Shown one piece after another: positions 50,966-61,952 of a stretch of DNA of 64,000 bases (positions within the stretch are counted from its first letter, which is position 1; each line of letters begins with the position of its first letter). The DNA comes from Meira nashicola (lineage: Eukaryota; Basidiomycota; Exobasidiomycetes; Exobasidiales; Brachybasidiaceae): positions 248,001 through 312,000 of the forward strand of contig BCJU01000004.1 in assembly GCA_001600355.1 (NCBI GenBank), written 5' to 3'. Below the pieces are notes generated by a model. It ran no database searches, was not told the DNA's origin, and saw only the letters and a list, made by a program, of their open reading frames with translations. A program made the translations under genes and the position numbers.

Positions 50966-52225
50966 TTAAAGCGCATAAGATTTTTCGGTTGGATCGGATG
51001 GAATCCATTGTGCTTGAACTGCATCTTTGTATGACCAAGGAAGGTTATTATCTGCTTTCCAACTCCAGAAAATCCAACCTGCACCCTTTTCGTAAGCAGT
51101 TGTTTGAGTTTCAAAGAATTGTCTGTTTGCAGTTACTACTTGTTGATTTGTACTATAATTGCAATCTGTGCAACTGACACCTAAACTGAATTCACCAGTA
51201 ACAATTGGTCTTTGCAAAGATTGTGTTGCATTGTAGATTTCACTTCCATCTTGATGGCATAAGTCAATGTGTTGTTGAGCTGTCATGTTGTTACGTGGAG
51301 CAAAGACGTGATATCTATGGGTATCCAAGATGAATGGCAAATTGTACAAACCTCCTCCTTGAGAAACAGCAGGTTGCCAATTTGATAATGGACTGATCCA
51401 ACAATCATGCAGAATGATAGAAGGTGGACTAGTAACATTCTTTGCGATTGCATTTTTGACTGTATTATATGCAGTTTGATAAATGTTTGTCATATAATCT
51501 GCTCCTAAAACTGAACATTGAGGTTCATTCAATAATTCAATTCCTTTCACAACTCCTCCATATTTTGCGTCATTAATATAAGTTTTAACCATCTTTGTAA
51601 GCGAGTCATAAACTCTGTTGGCATTATCTGTTCCTGACACGTTACGGAATTGAATTGGACCAATGTGACCCGAATGATCAGCACCATTTTGTGAATTAGG
51701 AGCGGTATGAAGATCGAGTAAAACGTCTAAATTGTACTTCTTGGCCCATAAAAGTGCTTGACTGATATAAGGCAATTCAAGACCTCCGCCAAGGTAAGGT
51801 TCAGAACTTGAAGCGTTAAATGTCCAATGTGGAACGGGCAAACGAACAGTATTCAAACCGACTTGTTTTATTTGTTGAAAGTCTGTTTCGTTAATCCACG
51901 TATTCCAGTGATTAGTCAAAAGGTTCTTTGCTGCTGTTTGATTGTTAATGGCAGTCATGAATGTCCATTGATCTTGAGCAGTAATATTATTTTTTGATAA
52001 AGATTGAGCTTGTTGAAATAAAGATGGTTTCATCCATTGTTCAATAATAAACCATCCTCCTAAATTAACACCTCGAATCTTTGTTGATGTTCCATTATAA
52101 TTCGTATCGTTTAATAAACGACGTTCAAATGTTTCATAACGCATTGCGGGAAATGCCAGTGCGACATTTTGACAGATTAATGTCAAAATCGCAAGACTGA
52201 TAATTGATCGTAAAGAGGAGAACAT
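50966..52225 (-). CDS. Secreted GH5 exo-beta-1,3-glucanase
   Basis: A single exon of 419 aa. The signal peptide is about 1-24 (ISLAILTLICQNVALA). GH5 subfamily 9 hallmarks: KIRGVNLGGWFIIEQWM (49-65), RLPVPHW (128-134), acid/base Glu234 in ELLNEPQC, nucleophile Glu345 in VTGEFSLG, and the C-terminal AGWIFWSWKADNNLPWSY. Such enzymes trim or remodel beta-1,3-glucan and are wall-associated. Several NxT/NxS sequons are present (NDTN, NGTS, NETD, NVTS). A paralogue of nearly the same core lies at 57581-58933 on the other strand. No GPI signal or propeptide KR site is obvious. Confidence 0.93.
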   Translation of the reverse strand: MFSSLRSIISLAILTLICQNVALAFPAMRYETFERRLLNDTNYNGTSTKIRGVNLGGWFIIEQWMKPSLFQQAQSLSKNNITAQDQWTFMTAINNQTAAKNLLTNHWNTWINETDFQQIKQVGLNTVRLPVPHWTFNASSSEPYLGGGLELPYISQALLWAKKYNLDVLLDLHTAPNSQNGADHSGHIGPIQFRNVSGTDNANRVYDSLTKMVKTYINDAKYGGVVKGIELLNEPQCSVLGADYMTNIYQTAYNTVKNAIAKNVTSPPSIILHDCWISPLSNWQPAVSQGGGLYNLPFILDTHRYHVFAPRNNMTAQQHIDLCHQDGSEIYNATQSLQRPIVTGEFSLGVSCTDCNYSTNQQVVTANRQFFETQTTAYEKGAGWIFWSWKADNNLPWSYKDAVQAQWIPSDPTEKSYAL

Positions 52226-54250
52226 GATAGGCTTTCGTTAAAAATAAGGGGGGAAGTCGTTAAAACTTTGAAGTGTTTGATGGGGATGGGGAAATATTAT
52301 TCTCAAAACCATCTTCAAATCTCCTCTTTTTATAGGCAACAACTTAATCAAAACAGATGACATTGACTGACACGATCTTGCCGTGGCAAGTGAACCGATT
52401 CTACTTTTTCGGGTCGGTGTTTGAAATATTCATATAGACAGCTAACGAGTAAAGAAGTCTTTAATCTCTGTCAAAATATTTATCATTTTTTTTTTGTGGC
52501 TTGACATCATTTTTGGGTAAGCAAAAAAAAACTTGTGGGCCAACTAAAGATCCCCACGTTGAAAGGAAGAATTTTTTTGTCTGGGCTTGAAATAATAAAA
52601 AAAGTATAATTATTTTGATCAAGATTGGACATAGAATCAAGGGTAATATTTTTAATAGGGTATTATATCAGTGAAATATTTGCAAATGAATGTAGATATG
52701 CATGGAAATCTTACTGCATCTCTCAACGGTGCCGAGGAGAGTTTGAATAAATTTGGGCATACATTTTGTGAAAATTCATATCCCGACCGATGTTTTGAAA
52801 TTCACCGTCATTATGATGTAAACGATAATTCTTAGTCTTATCAGTCAAAAGCTAGCCTATCTATCCATCAAGTTTATACAATAACACACAATAAGCTTTC
52901 ACTGTCTAGACTCTTTTTTTAACATATAAGGTTCAATCTAACAATGGCGGGAAAACAGTTAATAAAAGAATCTGGGCTCATTCCTTCTCCATGGAAGATG
53001 TCCCGACGTTAACGGCTAGATTGCCAGAATTGATTGAGATCAGCTCTTGTGGCTGTAGATCTGTCAAATATAAAAGTGATCTGATGCACTTTATCTGAAG
53101 TCGATAGAAAGCCATTGAAGAACGCTAACGTGACAAAAAATGATGCATGATGGAGAATTTAGTGTGAATTGAAAAAAAAAGATGTTATGGAATACTAGAT
53201 AAAGTGCCTCACCCAGATTATCATCTAGGAATAAAATTAAAAGTAACCGGCTCCCTTTAGATCGAATTTATAAACGCTACTGTTGTCTAAATAAACTTTA
53301 TATTTTTCTACACCGTCGTTTTAAGGTAATTTACCGGTTAATGTATGCAATGCACGGAAAGGTACGGCTACTGCAAGCAAATAAAATAATATCATTGTCT
53401 TTCCGATGCTGATGGTAAGCTTGCTATGTGTACATATGTACATAAATTATACTTTCCGCCACACTCGGCCGTATGATCGGGAAAATCCTATTGATCTTTT
53501 GAACGCCTAAATGGATTATTGCTCTTCTCCTTTTAAAGCATTATCCTGTAAGGAGATCCTTCAATCCCCGACTTACAATGCCTGTAAGTTGCTGTGCATA
53601 AAAAGAAAAGATTTTTTAATTTAAGCTGTTCTTTAAATTATTTGTGCAAAGCAAGCAAATGATTCTGTCTTGTACCTGCTTTGTCAATCAAACCGAATGA
53701 AACTGATAACAAATCAAAGAGAAGCAGGGTTTTCTTAGCGTTTTATTATTGCCTTTTTGGGATATAGTGTGGCGCGGGTCTGCGTGTATTAAAAAAAAGG
53801 GGGTCAAAAGATCAGGGCACAATACAAGTCAAATATCAACAATCTGCTACAATTTATTAATGATTAACGCGAGCGGGGCGCGTAACTCTCTCATGTACGC
53901 GACGCGTAAATTGAATTCAAGTAACATCTATCTGATGCAATTGTTTGACAGCTTATACGCTATATTCATACTTCTTCATCTTAAGCCCCTATGCCACCTT
54001 CCATTTTGGGATGATGATTAAAGAAACGATCAAGGACATATAATCGAGCGGATACCAAAAATTTGAGGCTATAATAATAGCCGGCATTACCGAACATATG
54101 ATTATTAGCAATAAGAGTGACCGGTTTTTTTTTTATCAACGATGACGTTCTCATGCTCATAGTGGCGGTGGGTTAAATGTTTCCCTGCATAACTTTGATC
54201 TGAATTTTAAAAAGATGTATAAACATTCTTTGTCGGGAAGTGAATAAAAA
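52226..54250. other. Intergenic region, 2 kb
   Basis: No supportable gene. It holds the promoter side of the GH5 gene and the 3' flank of the orphan membrane gene. A perfect 14-bp palindrome TGTACATATGTACA is at 53429-53442. A GC-richer stretch lies at 53873-53912. An open frame of 90 codons at 53749-54021 is not protein-like. Confidence 0.5.
53429..53442. repeat. 14-bp perfect palindrome TGTACATATGTACA
   Basis: A perfect palindrome in intergenic DNA. Shorter GTACATGTAC-type versions occur near 10817 and 18577. It could be a transcription-factor site or chance in AT-rich DNA. Confidence 0.4.
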
Positions 54251-55609
54251 TCATAACTGGAAAGTGAAGTCAGAATCATTCACAGTGATTTTACCGTTCT
54301 TTGGTATTAATAAGCAAGGTTTACGATAAAGATTAAAAGTAGAGCCACGATTCCAATAAGCGTGTTCGGAGGAATTAGTTGCTTCATGTTTGATCACAAT
54401 TCTTGTTCCTCTTAAATCCCAAGCTGAAGAAATTAAAGCGATTTGTCTTGGTTGAATGATTGCTTTCATGAATGGATGTATCATTAAATAATGATCTGCT
54501 GCATTATATGATTCAACAATTAGTTGATGATGCGATGCATTCTTGATCATAACTTCATTTAACCATGTAGTACGTAAAGGTCTGCGTGCGTCTGGATTGG
54601 ATCTTGCTACCTCAATAGTATACGAGCTCAAGCTTGATTGTTTCGAGAATAGTCTAGAAATTGATATAAACATTTTAAATCTTTGCTTCATTAACGATTT
54701 AATCCATTTGCAGGACTGATTATTTGAGTTATATGCTGAATTATAGCATACTTTCACAACTTTCCTCCTTATGATGACGTGTATTTGACGTCCCAAGATT
54801 GCCAAAAGGAGCAATAAAATCACTTTAACGCAAGCGAAAGATATATTACGATTATATAATTCACACGCAATCCAAATCCCAAGAACGGCTGTAGTGATTG
54901 GTATTTCATATAAAAGTGCTTGAGTCCATGTATGTCGATTTGCTTGTTGATCTAAAAATGTTAAGTGAGCTTGTAACCTTTCTGAATTTTCCCATTCGAA
55001 TAATGATTGACGAGAATACCTTTCTAGTTTAATGATTGATCGTAATTGTTTATTAATTGAACCGGTACACAGGCGTATCAGTAATGAAGTCGTACTGCTG
55101 TTTAAAAGTATACGAGATTCTTCCTTTATACAATATTCAATCATGCGTTCCAAAAGTGGTTTATCAGGCCATTCTAGGTTCTGTTCTTTAAAGCACTTTT
55201 CCATAAATACTACCCCATTAAATAAGAATTGTGAAGATCCTTCTGTGAAAAAGACTGAATGCATCATACCATGACGAAGAGCGCTTAAGCTTTGTTGAGA
55301 TATAATTGTTGTAAGTCGATGATCAGTTTGATTTGCTAAAGCTTCAAGTAGTATACTATCACGATCTTTGTTTGCTTTAAGGATTAATTCGTGCACTTTC
55401 AATCGATCATATGACCACCTCTTTTGACTAAATATAGCATGACGTTGAAGTTGTTTTATATTTTTATCTAATCCTTCTATATCTTTTGAAGATAGAAAAA
55501 GTTGATTTATATCAGGTATAGTTGCTTGATCGAATAAGATCTCATTACAAATTCGCCATCGTAATTCGATCGGTAAAGAGTGGAGTAATTTTGATGGCGA
55601 TGAAGTCAT
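54251..55609 (-). CDS. Orphan membrane protein with F-box-like N terminus
   Basis: A single exon of 452 aa from the ATG at 55609; the upstream in-frame codons are not ATG. N-terminal residues 8-22 (LHSLPIELRWRICNE) resemble the start of an F-box. A long helical region follows. Two hydrophobic segments lie at about 241-260 and 267-285 (ITTAVLGIWIAC, VKVILLLLLAILG). The C-terminal 120 residues look like a beta-rich domain ending in ITVNDSDFTFQL. No family is recognised. Low-GC codon use and the lack of known motifs suggest a lineage-specific gene. An F-box plus two membrane spans would be unusual, so the F-box similarity may be fortuitous. Confidence 0.65.
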   Translation of the reverse strand: MTSSPSKLLHSLPIELRWRICNEILFDQATIPDINQLFLSSKDIEGLDKNIKQLQRHAIFSQKRWSYDRLKVHELILKANKDRDSILLEALANQTDHRLTTIISQQSLSALRHGMMHSVFFTEGSSQFLFNGVVFMEKCFKEQNLEWPDKPLLERMIEYCIKEESRILLNSSTTSLLIRLCTGSINKQLRSIIKLERYSRQSLFEWENSERLQAHLTFLDQQANRHTWTQALLYEIPITTAVLGIWIACELYNRNISFACVKVILLLLLAILGRQIHVIIRRKVVKVCYNSAYNSNNQSCKWIKSLMKQRFKMFISISRLFSKQSSLSSYTIEVARSNPDARRPLRTTWLNEVMIKNASHHQLIVESYNAADHYLMIHPFMKAIIQPRQIALISSAWDLRGTRIVIKHEATNSSEHAYWNRGSTFNLYRKPCLLIPKNGKITVNDSDFTFQL

Positions 55610-57580
55610 TTTGTGGAAGAACCCATCTCTAAGTGACAATAGATGGTTGCAATTATATGAATCTGCTTTATAAATTAAAAAGTTCTCATTCTTATAAAGT
55701 CATATTATCTTTATATCATTGTTATGTGTGAATGGATGTCAGGATCCTATATAACCTAGCTATCACCTTTCCCGCATCCCGAGCCACTAAGCCAAGCGCG
55801 CACAACGACTTTTGACTACCGGTTCCCGATCCTGTTCAAGCGAGCGATTTAGCGATAGCTTTTTTAAGCTCTCATAATAAAATCAGGGTAGGGCGTATGA
55901 GGAAAAAGAACATTGAACAAAGAGCTGACATAGCTGGTACTTTCCCGCGCAAGACTTCGGAGAAGATGCTTTATTGTATATACAGTATATGATAAGGGCT
56001 TCAGCATTTTGGACCCTGTTATCAATCTTTATATTCCATTAAATCACCGTACCTGAGTAAGACGCTGTAATGACTACTTCCGTATTAAGAGGGATAAATA
56101 TTTATCTATTTCTGCATTCATACTTCGCTTAAGACTGATTAGGATTATAAAAGAATCAAATTATAGAATCCGGTCAATTAAGCGTGAGAGAAATTGTATG
56201 AAATGAAACATATTGATCATACACATAGTCTAGGTAGACAAGATAACTTTATCTTAAAGCTTTTTATTTCCATTACACAGTCAATTAAAATACCGACGCG
56301 TTGTTTAAGACGATAGGATTTTACCCCCTTTTGCGTACGCTATAAGCTTGCGCATTTAGCAGTTTACACGTCATATTCTGAGACACTTTAAAGATCTTAT
56401 CGACGCACCCGGTAAAATGAGGTAATAAAAGGTTTCGTATTTTCAACTTTTATCAGAGAGATATATCTTTTATCTTTTTAATATGAATAATTGTTATGCC
56501 AGAATAATGATGAAGAATAGATTATGAATATTCGATATACTTGATCATAGAGAGAAAGATTTTTTATAATTATCTCCACTGATATTTTTTGATTCTTTCG
56601 CTTTGAAAAATGGCTTGCTCAACGCAGGTTTTGTTTGTTCAACGGGATAATATGCCGAGACATTGTATCCCGATCTTAAATCTCAGAGTGAAAAAGGAGG
56701 AGGAGGAGATTGAATAATTTTATAATAAAAGTGTATTCAAGCTTCTTTACACTAGAGAAGAATTGACATTTTTGTGGCTTTTTTCATTGTAAAGTGACAT
56801 GTGCCATAGAAAGGGATTTTTCCAATTTTAATTAAAAAAGACTTGAGATCTACATACATACAATGCGCATACTTGCCTATCTTTTCTAGGCACACCCCGC
56901 GCGTACCTTAAATTTGTTACTGTAAGGCACAAAGTCAGTATGTTCGCTCAACGGAAAGGTGAGACATTAATGTACCTGCATAGAACAAGTTTATAAGATA
57001 ATACTGATGATTTGCACTTTGTACCTTAAAGATTGTCGAATGTATAGAAAAGAACCCTTTTTTAATTTTCAGGAACAGAAAGGAAAGAGGATCAAGTTTC
57101 CATTTCCATCAAATCAATTACGTATCTTTGAGTAATAAACGTATGTAAGATGAGCAAAACTTGAGTGAGATTTCTTGCATTTTCCCATAGCCGATGCACG
57201 ACAATCTTATTTTTAATTTTAATGAGCGGTGTTTTAAATTTATCTACTTGACCGGTGCAGCCTTGTATTACCCTTTCCCGAAAATTAACTACGTACATGA
57301 TGATGAAATTCGAAATTCGAAATTGCAAGAATGGGAAGAAGAGGATGAGAGATAATCGGGAAGGTGACCGTGTCTCGGTGCAGATCTTTGAATAGAAAAA
57401 TGCTGTAGATATGCTTTCGAGAATAAAGAATTGTTGTGATCTCAATGGGAACATGATAGAATAATCAAAGATATTAAGAAGGTATAAAATGATCAAGGTA
57501 AGGATCTGTTCAAAAAGATTGAAATTCCCCATCAATTTGACTTTTATACCATATTGGCAATCTCCTTTCCTCTTTTAATC
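55610..57580. other. Intergenic region upstream of the second GH5 gene
   Basis: About 2 kb with poly-T and GGA-repeat strings (GGAGGAGGAGGAG near 56699-56710). A TATAAAA box at 57483-57489 serves the GH5 gene. A 147-codon minus-strand frame at 57092-57535 overlaps this promoter and lacks protein-like features. Confidence 0.5.
57483..57489 (+). promoter_or_regulatory. TATA box of the second GH5 gene
   Basis: TATAAAA lies about 95 bp before the ATG at 57581. Confidence 0.45.
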
Positions 57581-58933
57581 ATGGCAAAGCTATCTTTATT
57601 GTCATGCTTGACATTCTTCTTATACATCACCATCCTTCTTACTACCACAAATGCATCTCCTCTTATACTCGGAAGGATTGCTAATTCTCAACCAAAGTAT
57701 ACGACTGTGAAAGCAGTAGCTGTAGCAGCAACAACAACTGCAAAAGCAAGTACGACTTCAAAAGCACCTGCTGCAGCCACATTCGCAGCAACAACTTCAA
57801 AAATACGAGGTGTAAATCTAGGAGGTTGGTTCGTACTTGAACAATGGATGACTCCCTCTTTATTCTCACAAGCTCAAAGTTTAGGTATCGCAGGTGCACC
57901 TCTTCCTGCCGATCAATGGACAATAATGACAACGATTAACAATACACAAAAAGCAACACAACTACTACAAAAACACTGGTCAAGCTTTTTAGTCGAATCT
58001 GATTTTCAACAAATAAAAAAGATTGGCTTAAATACTGTTCGTTTACCTGTTCCTCATTGGACTTTTAACTCTTCCGCTGATGAACCTTATCTTGGTGGTG
58101 GAGCTGAATTACCCTATATAAGTCAAGCAATTTTATGGGCATCAAAGTATGGGCTCGACGTTATGTTAGATATGCACACTGCTCCAAATTCACAAAATGG
58201 CTTTGATAGTAGTGGTCGCATGGGAGCTATTGGATTTAAAGATACAAATGGACCTACGAATGCTGCAAGGCTTAATTCAGCTTTGGTTTCTATGATAAAG
58301 ACTTTTGTGAATGATCCAAAATATAACGGAGCAGTAAAATACATCGAAGTACTTAATGAACCAATGTGTAGTGCATTGGGAGCTGATTATATGACTTATA
58401 TTTATCAAAATGCAGCAAATGTTATAAATGGAGCAATTGCATCAAACGCGCGCTCAAAACCTCAAATTATTCTGCACGATTGCTTCATTTCCCCTTTATC
58501 AAGTTGGTCACCTGCCGTTTCATCTGGAGGTGGTTTGCAGAATGTTGGATTTGCATTAGATACACATCGTTATCATGTCTTTTCTCCTAGGAATAACATG
58601 AGCTTTCAACAACATATAAACTTAGCACATTCAGATGGTGATGAAATCGCACAAGCTACGAACACACTTAAACGTCAAGTTATAACAGGCGAATTCAGTT
58701 TAGCATTAAGTTGTACAGATTGTCCAACAGGTGTTACCGCAACTACATCCGCAGCTGATATTGCAAAACTTAATAGACAATTCTTTGAAACCCAAACAAC
58801 TGCTTACGAAAGGGGTGCAGGGTGGATTTTTTGGAATTGGAAAGCTGAGAATAATTTACCTTGGAGTTATAAAGATGCTTTAGCAGCAAATTGGTTACCT
58901 TCAAATCCAGCAGAAAAAACTTTAGCTTTATGA
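57581..58933 (+). CDS. Secreted GH5 exo-beta-1,3-glucanase paralogue with Ala/Thr-rich linker
   Basis: A single exon of 450 aa from the ATG at 57581. Signal peptide about 1-26. Residues 35-75 are an Ala/Thr/Lys-rich segment (KAVAVAATTTAKAST-type) that the paralogue at 50966 lacks; it is probably O-glycosylated. The catalytic core begins at KIRGVNLGGWFVLEQWM and carries RLPVPHW, acid/base Glu in EVLNEPMC, nucleophile Glu in ITGEFSLA and GWIFWNWKAENNLPWSY. The cores of the two proteins align along their whole length. The end NPAEKTLAL matches DPTEKSYAL. It likely modifies wall beta-1,3-glucan outside the cell. Confidence 0.93.
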   Translation: MAKLSLLSCLTFFLYITILLTTTNASPLILGRIANSQPKYTTVKAVAVAATTTAKASTTSKAPAAATFAATTSKIRGVNLGGWFVLEQWMTPSLFSQAQSLGIAGAPLPADQWTIMTTINNTQKATQLLQKHWSSFLVESDFQQIKKIGLNTVRLPVPHWTFNSSADEPYLGGGAELPYISQAILWASKYGLDVMLDMHTAPNSQNGFDSSGRMGAIGFKDTNGPTNAARLNSALVSMIKTFVNDPKYNGAVKYIEVLNEPMCSALGADYMTYIYQNAANVINGAIASNARSKPQIILHDCFISPLSSWSPAVSSGGGLQNVGFALDTHRYHVFSPRNNMSFQQHINLAHSDGDEIAQATNTLKRQVITGEFSLALSCTDCPTGVTATTSAADIAKLNRQFFETQTTAYERGAGWIFWNWKAENNLPWSYKDALAANWLPSNPAEKTLAL

Positions 58934-59213
58934 GCTAAAAGACAGTATAATGTATTGATATATTTGTATTTTTTATCTTGAATTGAATTTTATCCGGCTC
59001 AAATATATGACACTTTTGATCCGGGTGAGCGCGGTAAAGGAAAAGAACAGTAGCTTCCCTTCCTTCTTAATATTCACGCGTAAGACGGACGCACTGCAGA
59101 TCTGCCCAAAAGAAGTGTGGGGTGCATATATTCAATGAAAGACTTTTAAGCGGTAAAAATTGTGGGAAGCCTTTCTTGCTTCTTCTTCCCTTCCTCATCA
59201 TCATTCGCCCACC

Positions 59214-59763
59214 ATGAAGACATTTATCATCACATTTGCTCTTATCGTAATTGCTTCGATTGCAACAGTTTCTGCATCAGTAATCATTCCAACACCTGCT
59301 GTAGGATTAGAAAAAAGACAAGCTTCTTCCGGTTCAACTGCAACTGGAGAAGGTCAATTTTCTATTGGAAGTTTAGATCCAAGTTTATCTTCTCTTGTTT
59401 CACAAAGATTACAATCTGCTTCTTCTGTTGCAGCTTCACAATCAACAATCGCTTTTACCAGTGTTTCTAGTTCTGCTTGTCCACAAGGAGGTCAATTACC
59501 GAATGGACAATGTTGTACTTCTGGAACAGTAATCGGTAGGTATTGATCAGAATAACACTAGACTGGTATGCTAATCACATCTCTTTCACAATTTCACAGC
59601 CGGTAAATGCTTTCAAGGTACATCTTCCACCACAGCTCCCGCTCAAACTACAACACAAAGACAGGGTGATGCTGCTACTTCTTTACGCTTCAAAATGTCT
59701 GGCGGTCCTTTCGTCTCTCTCTTATTCGCTTTCTTCTTGGGTTGTGCACTTATTTTTGCTTAA
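59214..59763 (+). CDS. Small secreted Ser-rich protein with likely GPI-anchor signal
   Basis: Exons 59214-59535 and 59600-59763; the 64-nt intron (GTAGGT...CAG) splits a codon after its first base. The product is 161 aa. Signal peptide 1-20 (ITFALIVIASIATVSA). A KR pair at 34-35 is a candidate Kex2 site. The middle is Ser/Ala/Thr-rich with one Cys cluster, ACPQGGQLPNGQCC, plus GKCF. The C terminus ends in a small-residue site (MSGG) followed by a hydrophobic tail FVSLLFAFFLGCALIFA, as expected for GPI attachment. Likely a wall or plasma-membrane-anchored surface protein. No family recognised. It converges on the CoA-ligase-like gene, with 72 bp between stop codons. Confidence 0.78.
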
Positions 59764-59835
59764 TAATCATGATTCCATTCCATTATAATTCAAGGCAAAA
59801 GTATGGTAAAGACAGTGTCGAGATACATATAAAAC

Positions 59836-61487
59836 CTATAATCGAGCAGTAAGTTGAGAATTTTGCCCTTCCTTTTTTGCTAAAGCTCTCAATTCTTTCC
59901 GCAATACTTTTCCACTAGGAGAAACGGGTACAACAGGTACGATTCTAACTCCGCCTCGTAACCACTTTGGATTGCTTGCATTTGCCTTTACGTACTCTTG
60001 AATTTCTTCTTCTACACCTTTTGCTGGAATGTTGGGTCTCAATTGAACATAAGCACGCGGAAGTTCGGTACCTTTCTCTTGGGAGTAGATACCAATGACT
60101 GCACTTAAGGCTACTTTTGGATGTTGATTGAGTAAAGCTTCAAGTTCAGTTGGTGCAACTTGAAAGGCTTTATATTTTATTAAATCTTTTATACGATCAA
60201 CAATCGTAAAATGACCTTGTTCATTTACGATTGCAATATCACCACTTTTTAGATAACCATCGGAAGACATTGTTTCTTTTGTTGCTTTTGGATTGTTGTA
60301 GTAACCCTTAAAGATTGTCGGTCCACGTAGCCAAATTTCACCTCTTTTGCATGGTCCAACTGATTCACCCGTATCAGGATCGACTAATTTAATTTCATTT
60401 CCAGGCAAAACGCATCCACACGTACCTGGCATTGTATCATAATGAGTTCCCATACAGCCCAATGTTACTTCTGTCATTCCCCATCCTTGCGATAATCCTG
60501 TTTGAGTCTTTTGAGCGAATTCAGTTTGACTTTTTTCATCTAATGGTCCACCTCCACTGGTGACTTGAATCATAGAAGAAAATAATTCTTTTGTAACTGC
60601 AGGATGTTTAGCAAAAGCAACAATGATAGGAGGAGCTAAAATTGCAACTTGAAAATTTTCTTGTTTAATAAGTCTTAAGAATAATTGAGCATTAAAAGGT
60701 ACTTGCATATGAACCGTATCACCAATCGAAATCGCTTTAAAAACATGCATAAACATACCCATCACATGAAAGAATGGAAGAATGCTTATTGCACGTGATG
60801 GTTGAGAATGAATTGATGGTACAGCATCCATAATCTTTTTTACTGAAACCAAATTCTTATGAGTTAATTCAACAGCTTTAGGTAATCCAGTAGTGCCTGA
60901 AGAAAAGGCAAGAACTGCTGTAGAATTAAAATCACGTTTTATTGGTTTTGCTTTTTTTGCTTCTTGTTCTGATGCTTTTAACTTTTCGATCGAAGGTGTT
61001 TTTACCCTTGATGCATCATCCATTCCAATTTCACGGCCAATAGGAAATCCTGCTGCTTTTATCTTAAAAGATAATTCGGCTGAATTGATAAAAACTTTAC
61101 TTGGTTTAGTTAAATCATAAACATGTCTTAATTCTTTTGGACTATATTGAGGATTTGCTAAAGCAACAATCAAACCTGCAAATTGAGCTGCAAGAAAAGT
61201 GATTATCCATTCTATAGAATTAGGTGCACAAATCATAATAACTTGACCAGGTTTAAAGCCTGCATTATAATTAAACCTTGACCTAATCTCCACGCTTCAA
61301 GTTTAAGTTTGCCTCTTGTTATCGTTCCTTTTTGTTTAAAATGTTCAATGTGTGATAATTGATTATCATCAAATGAAACATTATCAAACATAAATTCAAT
61401 TATTGTCTTTTCTGGAAAAGAAGGAGTTGGTAAAGAGCTAAAATAAATTCCAGTCTTGGAGTCATAAATAGTTTTGATTTCGGTCAT
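59836..61487 (-). pseudogene. 4-coumarate:CoA ligase-like acyl-CoA synthetase with frameshift, PTS1 ARL
   Basis: The N-terminal part (from the ATG at 61487) runs to EAWRLGQGLI, and the rest resumes in another frame at NAGFKPGQVIMICAPNSIEW. Comparison with the intact neighbour at 61953-63623 (LGQGLIKAGF) shows 11 nt instead of 9 between the GGT and GCA codons (plus-strand 61264-61274), a two-base insertion in TTATAAT-like sequence. No intron can explain it. Beyond the break everything is intact: AFSSGTTGLPK ATP loop, GWGMTEV, the D-R-I-K-D-L-I-K-Y-K hinge, the SPSGKVLRKEL lysine and the peroxisomal ending ARL. The frameshift is therefore recent, or an assembly error. Rejoined, the protein would be about 550 aa. 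Function as for the neighbour. Confidence 0.75.
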
Positions 61488-61952
61488 AATTATTAGTTGT
61501 CACGGTGAAATGGATGCGGGTAAATTTTCTTCAATAAGTTTTAATATCTCTTGCTTTTTAAATACCTCTCTCTTCAGCATAAATTTTACCGAATGTCCGG
61601 GCAAATTTAACCGGAAATTGACTCCTAAATCATATTTTTACGATCTCTAAATGAGGGATACCACAAAGACGTACGTGTGTAAGAGGATGACCAAACATAA
61701 AACTCCCCTTTTACCCCACGTTTATATCTGCAGCGATCTATCGGAGCACGGATTCCGAAACAATTTTTCGTCGGCGCCGAAGATACGTTCAAACATTCTC
61801 TATCAATTATCCGCCTGACAAAAATCACATTTGTCATCGGAATTAGCTACTAATTTAAATCTAAGCATTTCAGAGCCGTAAAAGATCATTTATAAAGCAT
61901 AAAATTCAAATAGAAAAAAAGTTTGTACAAAAGTCAAGTTTATGCCATCTGC
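61488..61952. other. Intergenic region between the tandem CoA-ligase-like genes
   Basis: 465 bp; the promoter of the frameshifted gene on the minus strand. AT-rich near the gene, more GC-rich around 61700-61780. No gene supported. Confidence 0.5.

Noticed and set aside
52944..53130. Short minus-strand frame of about 45 codons with a possible acceptor
   Set aside because: An open frame this short is expected by chance, and no donor or signal peptide supports it.
57092..57535. 147-codon minus-strand frame upstream of the GH5 gene
   Set aside because: It overlaps the TATA box and promoter of the GH5 gene and has AT-biased composition with no motif.
61233..61293. An intron joining the two frames of the broken CoA-ligase-like gene
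   Set aside because: The only AG is too close to any GT to form an intron, and the intact neighbour shows continuous coding there.
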